The translations under genes and the position numbers were made by a program. Shown piece by piece: positions 16,147 to 24,853 of a stretch of DNA of 64,000 nt (the stretch's first letter is position 1; the number at the start of each line of letters is the position of its first letter). Below the pieces are notes generated by a model. That model was not told where the DNA came from. It worked only from the letters and a program-made list of their open reading frames with translations, and ran no database searches. Source of the DNA: Strigamia acuminata (lineage: Eukaryota > Arthropoda > Chilopoda > Geophilomorpha > Linotaeniidae); assembly GCA_949358305.1 (NCBI GenBank), contig OX442322.1:3410001-3474000 (forward strand), given 5' to 3'.

Positions 16147-19011
16147 ATGGAGCTCCGAAACACGTGGGGAGCGCTCAGCCCCGCATGCATAGTGCGAGCG
16201 GGCATTTATCGAGGCGTACTGCCCGATTTTCTGCGCCGCTGCTTTGGCGAGGATGCAAAGCCATACCGCCTGCGCGTATTATTTTCGCGCGCCCTCGCTA
16301 GGCGTTGGGTTAACGACTGTTCACTCCTGGACGCGTTCCCGGAGTCGGTGCGAAACGTCGTCGCTGCAGAGCTCGCTCGCATCGATGACCCGAAGTCACC
16401 AATCTTCCACCCGGCCCTGTCGAGCCAATACACCGGCAGGCCAGTGGAGGAACATGTGTTGTTCGCGTGGCAAGCGGCCGAGACCGAGGAGGCCCGCGAA
16501 GAAGTGTATCAACACTACCGCCAGCAGCTAATCGACACTGCGCCGGCGGTTGCAGAGCGGATTTTGCAAGACGACGGGATGAGCACCGCCGATATACACC
16601 TGTGGTGCGAACAGATTCGGCAGGGAGAAGTTACGCCACAGTGGCGACCGAGAATGGGGATTCTCACGTCACAAGCTGAAATGTGGCAACTCCACTATTT
16701 GGGAATTCTCGGCCCCAAATATAATTTCCCAAGGAAGCGTAAGCGCTCCAAGGGAACCGGGGGCAGCGAATCGCGCTCCCCGGGACGGTCGAAGAAACAG
16801 TGCGTCGAACAGCACTCGACCGTCAACGATGGAGCGGGAACGTCAGCGCAGCCACCGCGCGACTCCGCGAATTACACCAGACCAAGGGTGTTCGTCAACC
16901 GTCAGATGAAAGACGGTAAAGAGACTCGAGAAGTCTGGATTTCGGGCGACGAAGAGCGAGTCTCTCGTCCCCGTGTCGGCAGACATCCGCTGACTCACCG
17001 GGAGCAGCGGAAACGAGACCGCAAAGAGCGGTATTTCGCTCGCTGCGAGGCGCGGGGAATTCCCCTTCCCGACCACGCTCTCAAAGCAATAGAAGCGAAG
17101 GAGGCGAGAGAAGCACGATCGAAGTCGAGTGGCAGATCTTCCGGGGAGCGTCGCGTCCTAGCGCCAGACACGCGGGACCTTCGCGAGATCATCACTCAGA
17201 TGAAACGCAAGAAATTGTCGCGTTTCGACCCCGCGATGCAGTTCGCCCGCAAGATGGGCATCGTCGAGGATGGTACCGTGATCCCACACGAGGTGGCACG
17301 GTGGTTAAGCGAATATGTCAATTCGCGACCGCGTGTAGAAAACGCACCTACGGCCGTCGTTCCACCGACGAGTTCTGTAAGCCAGCTCCCGGCACTCCAA
17401 GTCACGCCGACTGGAGTGCAAGCGACGCTGCCACCGCCAACGCAACAGTCTTTGACGTTGCTGTTGCCGACGCAGCCATCGACGTCGCAACCACTGCCGG
17501 CACAGCAGTCCCTGACGCTGCCGCCGCCGACACAGCCGCTGCCGCCGCCGACGCAGCCCCCGCCGCCGCCGACGCCGCCGGACTCGAGCGTCACGCCGAA
17601 CCCGACCGTCGACGACTCTGTGATGCTGCCCGTGCACCAGAGTATTGCGCGGGAATGCCATAACGCCCGATTCGGAGAATATTACCCGAGCAAGGCAAGA
17701 CACGACCGCACCGCGATGTGGTATGAACAGCGTGACGAAAACGCACGGCTGGCTCGAGAAGCAGCCAATCCATCGATCGAAGAGCTCTTAGCCTTCGCAT
17801 TTGTGATGGAGGACCCGAGGGCCGCCGCCGCTGCTCTGCAGGGCGCCGACGTCACTCAGCGCCATTTCATCGAGTGGGGGATTTCGATGATGCGGCACCA
17901 CTCGCGTGCGTTCGCTGCAGATCCTGATCGCAGCAACCCTGTAAATCGGCGCAGTCTACAGCTGGCTTTGACAAAAATCATGGTCCAGTTATTGACCCCC
18001 TCGCTCTTTGGGGTCGGACGACAGGCGATGGCCTGTTGGTCCGTGGTAGACAGAGAGGGTGTGCAGATACCTCGCGCACTCGTTGGGGAATGGAGCGCCA
18101 TTCTCCCCAACCCGGCAATGACTCGCTTCGAGCTGACCCGGGACGTGGTGAACCCCGAATGGGAGGGGTATAAGTTGCGGAGCATGGCCTTCCGCCACGC
18201 CGTTACCACGTGGGAACCAACACCGTCAGCGCAGTCACACGCAATGATGGTCACGAGTGAAGAGCCGATGGAGAGCGACGCCGCCTCTTCGACTGCTTCA
18301 CGTGGAGCCCCAACTCCACCACCGCCGCCGCCACCGATGCCTCCAGCGGCGACACCACAGACACCCGTCCTGTCAAATGCGGCGGGTAAGCCCAGACGCT
18401 TGTTATGTCGGACGCCACCAACGATGTCCGCCGCTCGCCAGAGCCTGACGCCTCCCGCAGCCCAACAAGCGCGGGAAGAGACTGTCCAGCAAGCGGTAGT
18501 TCCGAAGAGCGCCAAGCCAGCGAAAGCGGCGAAGCTTCAGACGAACTATTATGAGAAGTTATGTGACGAGTTCTCTCAGCTGTCGATGACGACGGCGACG
18601 CGCAAATTCATCCTCGCGCAGAGAGACAAGGGGAAATCGGTATTCGTTTGGCTACACAACCAGGTGCGCCAGACCACCGATTTGATCCTCCATCAGCGAT
18701 TGCTGAGGGCCCACCGTGCGCCTCGAACGGCCGCGGAGGCGAACGCAATCCGGCACACCAATTCCGGGTTTTCGGCGTTCATTCCGCGGGTGTGGCTGCA
18801 TGAGAGGAGACGTGCCCCATACGAGCCGGCCGGCGGCCACGAATTGTGCTTTATTTCCGAGCACGAGGACCCCCGCGACCAGTCTTCAGCCTTGGTTGGA
18901 GATCTGGTTTTGCCGCCCGGCGTTGTGCCGCCCGGCGCTGAGCCGCCCGTCCCTGGAGTGAGTTTCGCCCAGGCGATGGATCCAGCGTCGGGTCCCAGCA
19001 AGAAGGATTGA
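16147..19011 (+). CDS. Gypsy-B1 ORF3 exon 2: unrecognised element-specific protein
   Basis: 954 residues after an acceptor; with exon 1 the product is about 985. I do not recognise the family. Visible features: a conserved N-terminal globular part of about 220 residues (rich in Trp, Arg and Leu); a basic nuclear-localisation-like run (PRKRKRSK) near residue 197; a very charged HREQRKRDRKERYFARCEARG block; a Pro/Thr-rich spacer (about residues 430-490); a second conserved region (about 500-690); another Pro-rich spacer; and a conserved C-terminal 150 residues beginning YYEKLCDEFSQLSMTTATRKF. There is no signal peptide, transmembrane segment or furin-like site, so it is not an envelope. B2 encodes a homologue that is much more diverged than its gag-pol, yet both stay open. 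A nuclear or RNA-binding role is possible but unproven. Confidence 0.8.
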   Translation: MELRNTWGALSPACIVRAGIYRGVLPDFLRRCFGEDAKPYRLRVLFSRALARRWVNDCSLLDAFPESVRNVVAAELARIDDPKSPIFHPALSSQYTGRPVEEHVLFAWQAAETEEAREEVYQHYRQQLIDTAPAVAERILQDDGMSTADIHLWCEQIRQGEVTPQWRPRMGILTSQAEMWQLHYLGILGPKYNFPRKRKRSKGTGGSESRSPGRSKKQCVEQHSTVNDGAGTSAQPPRDSANYTRPRVFVNRQMKDGKETREVWISGDEERVSRPRVGRHPLTHREQRKRDRKERYFARCEARGIPLPDHALKAIEAKEAREARSKSSGRSSGERRVLAPDTRDLREIITQMKRKKLSRFDPAMQFARKMGIVEDGTVIPHEVARWLSEYVNSRPRVENAPTAVVPPTSSVSQLPALQVTPTGVQATLPPPTQQSLTLLLPTQPSTSQPLPAQQSLTLPPPTQPLPPPTQPPPPPTPPDSSVTPNPTVDDSVMLPVHQSIARECHNARFGEYYPSKARHDRTAMWYEQRDENARLAREAANPSIEELLAFAFVMEDPRAAAAALQGADVTQRHFIEWGISMMRHHSRAFAADPDRSNPVNRRSLQLALTKIMVQLLTPSLFGVGRQAMACWSVVDREGVQIPRALVGEWSAILPNPAMTRFELTRDVVNPEWEGYKLRSMAFRHAVTTWEPTPSAQSHAMMVTSEEPMESDAASSTASRGAPTPPPPPPPMPPAATPQTPVLSNAAGKPRRLLCRTPPTMSAARQSLTPPAAQQAREETVQQAVVPKSAKPAKAAKLQTNYYEKLCDEFSQLSMTTATRKFILAQRDKGKSVFVWLHNQVRQTTDLILHQRLLRAHRAPRTAAEANAIRHTNSGFSAFIPRVWLHERRRAPYEPAGGHELCFISEHEDPRDQSSALVGDLVLPPGVVPPGAEPPVPGVSFAQAMDPASGPSKKD

Positions 19012-19037
19012 TCGCTCCGAACACGCGCGGTCAGAGC

Positions 19038-19050
19038 TGGGAGGGGGACG
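19038..19050 (+). other. Gypsy-B1 polypurine tract
   Basis: TGGGAGGGGGACG directly before the 3' LTR; the expected plus-strand primer. Confidence 0.75.
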
Positions 19051-20049
19051 TGTGGTGACCCGACTGGGGTGGGGCACGAAGAGTTTCTCTCGTGGCCTAC
19101 ATACGGGTAAAGAAGGGGAGTCGCACGCGCGCCTCCCTTCCCTCAGAGCATTGACATCCAGTCAATGGACGGGCGTCTGCCCTGGGGGAGTGGGGGAGAT
19201 TCGTCTTCTCCACCATTGGGTGGCTTTAGTCACCTGTCACCCCCCGCTTTGTGCAAAGGAATTCGCCTTGCACTGAGCGAGCAGAACCAACACAAAAATC
19301 AACCAAGATACACGTAAAAGCCAAACGTCCTAAAACGATCAAGCCTAAGTACAAAGACTTCAGGAGTGACCTAGGACAAGGGACTTTCAACGTGAGTACG
19401 ATTGATTTGTGTTAACCTCCGCAGAGTAACCTGCGAAACAAGATTACCACACTATTTTAGCAAGCCAGCTAGAAATAGTAAACCTACTCCAATTTAGCGA
19501 GTTGTGCAGACAAACGGTCGCACAAGCCTAAATTGTAGTAACCACGACGAGCGTTCCCGCCGCTGTGTGTATCGCCGGGAACCACCAAGCGTCCGCCGCT
19601 GTGTGATCGCCGGACACCTACACAAAACCCTAAACCTAGACAACAGACCAGAAGTAAGCCCTTTAACTAGGCATTCACTCGCGCCCGACCAGCGTGAGCC
19701 CGAAGGACCGAACGAGAAACGTGAGACGAGGACGCCACTCATTGCCACGCCGGCCCAAGACGACACCACGTTGCCACGCGGACGCCATCTTGGATCCAGA
19801 GCGCCAACAAAGGACGACCTCGACCAGTTTCCCGCCAACTTCATACACCTTACCTTTTACCTTTATTCCTTTATACATTTTATCCTTTTACCTGTACATT
19901 CCCATATAATAAATACATTTATTATATTTACCATTTTACATTGTTTGCCGTTTCACATTATTTGGGTAACCGCTTGAGTAAAGCGGTGTTACGAGATTAG
20001 TAAGTGACTCATACCACGAGTTAGCGACAGACAGACTGTGAGCGCGACA
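19051..20049 (+). repeat. Gypsy-B1 3' LTR (999 bp)
   Basis: Starts TGTGGTGACCCGAC and ends GCGCGACA, the same ends as the B2 LTRs. It aligns with them throughout but with many substitutions and indels. AATAAA lies in the CATATAATAAATAC stretch near 19910. The base after 20049 belongs to the Copia-E LTR. Confidence 0.88.
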
Positions 20050-20473
20050 GAGTGTCACAGCACTCTGGTGACAGTTATTAACATTAAGTTTTAAATTAAA
20101 GAACAAATCATCTAAGTAAAACATAAGCAAAGTATGGAATTACATACTGGACAGCAGAAATTAAATCCAAATAAATGATCAAATATCAATACAATGTGTT
20201 TGAACACAAAACATATACTATATAAACATTTGATATCGACAACAAATTTGGTCTTAGGACCAACAAATCCCCCCTTCGATCTTAAATGTTCGGGGAAAGA
20301 TACAATCGGGTACTAGAATTATAGTGTAAACATTAATCAAAAGGGAAATAATAAAGTCGAATCATCGAGCCGGGTACTATAATTGAAAAACTCTACGAAA
20401 GCCCGAATATTCCCTCTGAAACTCGATGATCCTCGCAATCGGGAAAAACTAAATTAGGAATGTCACGATAAAG
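20050..20473 (-). repeat. Copia-E 3' LTR fragment (20050-20265) and 3' untranslated region
   Basis: On the minus strand a purine tract GGGGGGATTT (20275-20266) is followed by an LTR start TGTTGGTCCTAAGACC at 20265, with a TATA-like TTTATATAG inside. The LTR is cut at 20050 by Gypsy-B1, and the rest is off-window. The 208 bases between the pol stop and the purine tract hold no gene. Confidence 0.65.
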
Positions 20474-20670
20474 TTACAATCGGAAAATTCGAGAAATCAA
20501 CGATTGTAAACGTTCCGATCCGAGCCACTTCGTGAAGATGTCGGCGACGTTGAGATCGCCGGGCACTTTGCGGAGTTCGAAACGTCCCGCCGTATACCAC
20601 TCCCTGAGCCAGTGATAACGTACACGAATATGTCGAGTTTTCGAAGTTTCGACATCGTTGGAAGTAAACT
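20474..20670 (-). pseudogene. pol: Copia-E Pol C-terminus (RNase H end), fragment
   Basis: The minus-strand frame ends in a stop at 20474. It carries the typical Ty1/Copia RNase H ending: SKTRHIRVRYHWLRE, then VPGDLNVADIFTKWL. It is cut at 20670 by Gypsy-B2; the preceding codons lie at 34165-34266. The bases AACT at 20667-20670 are the left copy of the B2 target duplication. Confidence 0.85.
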
Positions 20671-21686
20671 TGTGGTGACCCGACTGGACCGGGGTCAACG
20701 AAGAGTTTCTCTCGTGACCTCGTTTCGGGTGTAAGGGGAGCCGCAAGCGCGTCTCCCTTCCCTCAGTGCATTGACATCTAGTCAATGGACAGGCGTCTGC
20801 CCTGAGGGAGTGGGGATGGCTCGTCCACCCCACCATTGGGTGATTCCGGTCACCTGTCAACCCCGCTTTGTGCAAAGGAATGTGCCTTGCACTGAGCGGG
20901 CAGAACCAACACAACCATCAAACGAGAAGCACACGTAAAACCCGTCGTCCTACAAGATCAGGCCCAAGTAAATATACTGGGATTGACCAAGGACAAAGGA
21001 CAATTTACCGTGAGTACGTTTGGTCAGTGTCAAACTCCGCAGAGTAACCTGCGAGATAAGATTACCACACTATTTTAGCACACCAGCTAGAAATAGTAAA
21101 AACCACTCCAGTTTAGCGAGTTGTGCCGACAAACGGTCGCACAAGCCTAAACTGCAGTAAAACCACGACGAGCGTTCCCGCCGCTGTGTGACCGCCGGGA
21201 GCCAGAAGAGTCCGCCGCTGTGTGATCGCCGGACACCACACAAAAACCTAGACAACAGACCGAAGTAAGCCTTTTAACTAAGCATTCACTCGCGCCTGAC
21301 CAGCGTGAGCCCAAAGGACCAGCCAGAGACGAGCCGAGGACGCCATATTGCCACGCCGGCCCAAGACGACCTCACGTTGCCACAACGAGGACGCCATCTT
21401 GGACACGAACGAGACAACAGACGACCTCGCCGATTCCAGCCAGCTTTCATCTTACCTTTACCTTTCCATTCCCCATCACCCATTCCGATTTACCTTTTAC
21501 TTACCTTTCATATATATATATAAGATATATCTGTACATTGTCCCACAGAATAAATCTATATTGTATTTTACCTTTTATATCTGTGTAATCATTTCTTTGG
21601 GTAAACCGCTCGAACAAAGCGGTAGTGAGTTAGTCGAATTAAGTAATCAACCCACGAGTCAGCGAGAGCGAAGTAGGGGCGCGACA
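20671..21686 (+). repeat. Gypsy-B2 5' LTR (1016 bp)
   Basis: TGTGGTGACCC to GCGCGACA. It has a TATA-like alternating TA run ending TATATAAG (about 21517-21524) and AATAAA at 21549-21554. It is followed at two bases by the primer-binding site and matches the 3' LTR except for a handful of substitutions. Confidence 0.95.
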
Positions 21687-21688
21687 CG

Positions 21689-21706
21689 TGGGGGCCTGTC
21701 CGGGAT
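21689..21706 (+). promoter_or_regulatory. Gypsy-B2 primer-binding site, tRNA-Pro-like
   Basis: TGGGGGCCTGTCCGGGAT. The tRNA-Pro primer site known from murine retroviruses has CTC where this has CCT, so 16 of 18 bases agree. Confidence 0.8.
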
Positions 21707-21758
21707 CAAGTTGAATAACTGATTCTAACCTGTGATTACACCATACCCAAAGCAAGAA

Positions 21759-24700
21759 ATGGCAGATAATACTCGAGTAACAGACTCCGACTCAGACGTT
21801 AACAAACGAGCCGGTAGTCGCAAAGGAACCGACTATCATTTGAGGTCGGGAGGTCCTTTGCCCAAAGCCTCAGCGCACGAGTCTAGGCAAAAACGCCGCA
21901 AGGCCAAGCCAGACCGACGAAGCGCTTCGGAGGCATCGCACCCGTCTCACGCCGAGACGAGGCAGCGATTAGACGAGACGGAGCGGAGTGAGGATCCGTC
22001 CCACCCCAAACCGCCGCGTCCCAATCGTGACGGCGAGACGAGCGGAAACGAGGTTTTATCCCGTAACCAATCGCCTCGTCTAACGCACGATACCGAGGTG
22101 AGCGATCCGAGAGCGACGTCTTCGATACAAAGGACGGCGTCCGACACGACAGCGAATTCAGCGCTAAACACGCCAATTACGCACAGTCGACCAGCCTCGG
22201 TAATGTCTGAAGGGCACAAGTCCAACTCGTCCTCTGTCAAGCGTGTTTCGAGCCAGCCTTACAGCGTCTCGGGCACCTTGATTGATGCGATGCAATTGGC
22301 ACAAGCGGAGGGAGTGAGATACACCCTTCCGCCGGGGAAGATTACAGTGTACGAAACGTTACAAATCGTACGTGCAGCTTTAAAAGCGCACAGTGTATCC
22401 CCACAAATCACCATTGTTGAAGGTGCACACGCTCAACAATTGGTTGATTCCGCTCAATTTGAAGCGGATGCAGAGAATGAGGCTCGACAAGCCATTCGCG
22501 AGAGACGGAGGAAGCTGGCGGAAAGAGAAGCGCAAGCTCTTGAGTACGGCAGAACCCAGCCCAATCCGACTACTCCCGAGGAGGTAGAAATAGTTGACCG
22601 AGCCCTGAGAGCACATCGATATGCTTTCCACTCGCAACAAGAAGCAGAGCGAGCATTTATGGCCAGATTGCGACGAGATGACCCGAAATCCGTTCGCAAA
22701 CCAGAGGTCAGTTCATCCGAGCTGTCCGACGAGAGCCTAGAGGGAGACCCAAAGCGCACGCCGAAGGCCAAACCCAAACCCCAGCCGGAGAGGGCAACAC
22801 CAGCTACTCCGCGCAAGAGAGATGCGTCGGCCAGAGAACAACAAACTCGGCCCCGCATGCAAGCTCTCGATTCAGCCACAAATAATGCGATAACGCGGTT
22901 AATCAACGCTAATAATGCTAGGCGAAATGAAGAGCAAGCTCTCACAAGCCAACAGCATGATAATCCGCAAGGGACTGAGTGGCAGCAACCAGTGCCCATC
23001 CTTAAAGACGACGAGTCGTCAAGGAGACAATCGCATGATCGCACCTCTTCGCGAGAAGAAGGCAAACGCGATGAAAGACCGAAATATTATCGCTACGGAA
23101 ATAGTGATTCGTCGTCAGATGGACTGGAGTCAAATGCACCCAGTCATCACGATTCGGAGAGAGGTTTCGGAGAAAGACGAAGGGAAAGAGAACGCGATGA
23201 ACGCAGGGAAAGGGAACGTGACGACCGTCGTAGGGGCCGGAAAGAGTCAAACTCTTCACGGCGCAACCCGCCACGCCGCTCACCGTCTCCCGACCCCAGC
23301 TCCGACCCCTCATCCAACGACGACAGACGAAAGGATAAATCAAGTAATCGCCGGAAGAGATCCAACTCTCCGCGCGATAGAGAGAAACGACGTCGATCGG
23401 AAAATAGCGACCACCGACGGGAGGAGTTTCAGGACCTTCCCCGACAAAGCGCGTTTACCGATTCGACGGGTCGGCAGTATACGATGGGAGAGCTTGGAAG
23501 AGCCCTACTCGGCTCGTTAAAAGCCGAGGGAATCGATCTGAGCAAACGAAACGATCGTAATCGTAGCACGGGTGACCGCGTAAAGAAAAAATACGCTGTC
23601 TCCCGACGTGACACCATGAGTGTTACCGGGAATATTAGGTGGCAATTTTATATTCAGAACCGTTTCGACGGGTCATGGAAAGCGGGAGATCGCTTCCTTG
23701 ACGAAGTAATTCGAATTAAGACTGCCACTAAAGCCACCGTAGGAGACATGCTCACCCACGGTATTGTCGAGCTAATGACAGGCTCGGCACGTGAGTGGTA
23801 CCAAGGATTGAAAGGCGACTTTTTAATGAGATTCGACCTGCGCTACGGCGAGACACCCGAAGAGGTGAGCCGAAAGATGCGAGGTCTTCGCCAGATGCCT
23901 GGTGAAACCATAATGGATTACGACATTCGCGCCAGATTGTTGTTCGAAAAGGCCCCGATGGAATTTCATGCCACGGGATTCAACCTTTTCTTTCTCGGCG
24001 GTTTGTCGGAGTACTCGCAACGGGTGCTACTGGAAGAAAGGGCACCAACAGGAGGCAGCTACGAAGAAATGAGCGCCTTCCTGTTTGAGAACACGATAGA
24101 TATCGAGAAGAGGTATTATTCCGCTTTACCAGAAGCGGAGAAAGCAGCGACCGCAAACCGTCTCAAGTTGAGTGCGGAAAGATATGGGGCGACAGATAAG
24201 ATTATGCGCCCTACTGAATATCTTAGCGGTATAATGGAGCTGGCAGAAGCTAGCGTTGGTTTACAAATAAAAAATAAACTGACATCCACGCTGCCTTCCA
24301 ACCCTTTGGCCGCCCCTAAAAAGGCACCGACAGCGTCAGCCATGCAAGCGACACTGGAGGAGGTCAAGGAGGGGGAGGAAGCCGGACAAAATACCGGAAA
24401 ATCAGACAAAAAAGAAGAAAAAGACGATTATTCGACGGACGAAGAAATACGAAGTTATCGCGATACCTTATCAACGGGTTGCGATGAGGAAGGACCGCTA
24501 GTACATCTCATCCATCGAGATAGAGCGGTAGAAGAATTTCGCGCCAGGTTAAAACCAAATGCCGGCCGAATTCCGAAGTATTTTCGGAAAAATTACACGC
24601 CACCGTCGAAAGCAGACCCTGAAAAGAAAAAATCGACTGAAGCCCCAAGAGACAAATCAAATATTCGCTGTTTCAAGTGTAACCAACCGGGCCACTACTC

Positions 24701-24830
24701 CAACGAGTGCCCAAGAACAGCGAAAGAAGGCGCTAAGTTTGACGCGATAATGAAGCAGATGGCAGAGATTAAACTCGCCATGGCAAAAAACGAGTCAAAA
24801 AACGAGTCAGCGCAGGCGGCGAAGAAATAA
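21759..24830 (+). CDS. gag: Gypsy-B2 Gag polyprotein
   Basis: 1023 residues. I chose the ATG at 21759 because the frame upstream opens only at GTG 21732; the leader after the LTR is just 72 bases. The N-terminal 180 residues are disordered and Ser/Arg-rich. A helical, Arg-rich region follows, then an RS/RE/RD repeat block (about 23150-23400) resembling splicing-factor RS domains. The capsid-like region (about 23600-24170) is followed by an acidic linker and a CCHC knuckle (CFKCNQPGHYSNEC). Compared with B1, 12 bases are missing at about 23817, so that VNWD is absent and KGDFLMRF remains. This removes the second Trp of a conserved W..W..F pattern and may weaken assembly. The Gag-Pol fusion is probably made by -1 slippage near the 3' end. 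Confidence 0.93.
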   Translation: MADNTRVTDSDSDVNKRAGSRKGTDYHLRSGGPLPKASAHESRQKRRKAKPDRRSASEASHPSHAETRQRLDETERSEDPSHPKPPRPNRDGETSGNEVLSRNQSPRLTHDTEVSDPRATSSIQRTASDTTANSALNTPITHSRPASVMSEGHKSNSSSVKRVSSQPYSVSGTLIDAMQLAQAEGVRYTLPPGKITVYETLQIVRAALKAHSVSPQITIVEGAHAQQLVDSAQFEADAENEARQAIRERRRKLAEREAQALEYGRTQPNPTTPEEVEIVDRALRAHRYAFHSQQEAERAFMARLRRDDPKSVRKPEVSSSELSDESLEGDPKRTPKAKPKPQPERATPATPRKRDASAREQQTRPRMQALDSATNNAITRLINANNARRNEEQALTSQQHDNPQGTEWQQPVPILKDDESSRRQSHDRTSSREEGKRDERPKYYRYGNSDSSSDGLESNAPSHHDSERGFGERRRERERDERRERERDDRRRGRKESNSSRRNPPRRSPSPDPSSDPSSNDDRRKDKSSNRRKRSNSPRDREKRRRSENSDHRREEFQDLPRQSAFTDSTGRQYTMGELGRALLGSLKAEGIDLSKRNDRNRSTGDRVKKKYAVSRRDTMSVTGNIRWQFYIQNRFDGSWKAGDRFLDEVIRIKTATKATVGDMLTHGIVELMTGSAREWYQGLKGDFLMRFDLRYGETPEEVSRKMRGLRQMPGETIMDYDIRARLLFEKAPMEFHATGFNLFFLGGLSEYSQRVLLEERAPTGGSYEEMSAFLFENTIDIEKRYYSALPEAEKAATANRLKLSAERYGATDKIMRPTEYLSGIMELAEASVGLQIKNKLTSTLPSNPLAAPKKAPTASAMQATLEEVKEGEEAGQNTGKSDKKEEKDDYSTDEEIRSYRDTLSTGCDEEGPLVHLIHRDRAVEEFRARLKPNAGRIPKYFRKNYTPPSKADPEKKKSTEAPRDKSNIRCFKCNQPGHYSNECPRTAKEGAKFDAIMKQMAEIKLAMAKNESKNESAQAAKK

Positions 24831-24848
24831 CTTCTCGACCGTCTGCGC
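24785..24848 (+). promoter_or_regulatory. Gypsy-B2 -1 ribosomal frameshift signal
   Basis: Same design as in B1: A AAA AAC heptamers at 24785-24791 and 24797-24803, a six-base spacer, then the 10-bp stem 24810-24819 with 24839-24848 spanning the gag stop. The pol frame is -1 and open through the site. Confidence 0.85.
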
Positions 24849-24853
24849 CATTC

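Larger units (their letters stand above)
8150..20049 (+). mobile_element. Gypsy-B1, 5'-truncated Ty3/Gypsy element with spliced ORF3
   Basis: Contains the last five-sixths of gag, an intact pol, a two-exon ORF3, a polypurine tract and a 3' LTR. The 5' part is off the left edge because Gypsy-A is inserted in gag at about 8149. Its 3' end abuts a fragment of the Copia-E 3' LTR, which is its insertion target. gag-pol is nearly identical to B2, but ORF3, the LTR and the first part of gag are clearly diverged, so B1 is a related subfamily rather than a simple duplicate. Confidence 0.9.

Noticed and set aside
17856-18515. Long minus-strand open frames opposite ORF3 and gag (for example 17856-18515, 22454-23065, 32257-32868)
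   Set aside because: They mirror GC-rich, biased codons of the true genes, differ between B1 and B2 in frame content, and have no recognisable domain.
16147-19011. ORF3 proteins as retroviral-type envelopes
   Set aside because: None of the ORF3 products (A, B, C, D) shows a signal peptide, transmembrane anchor, fusion peptide or furin-like site.
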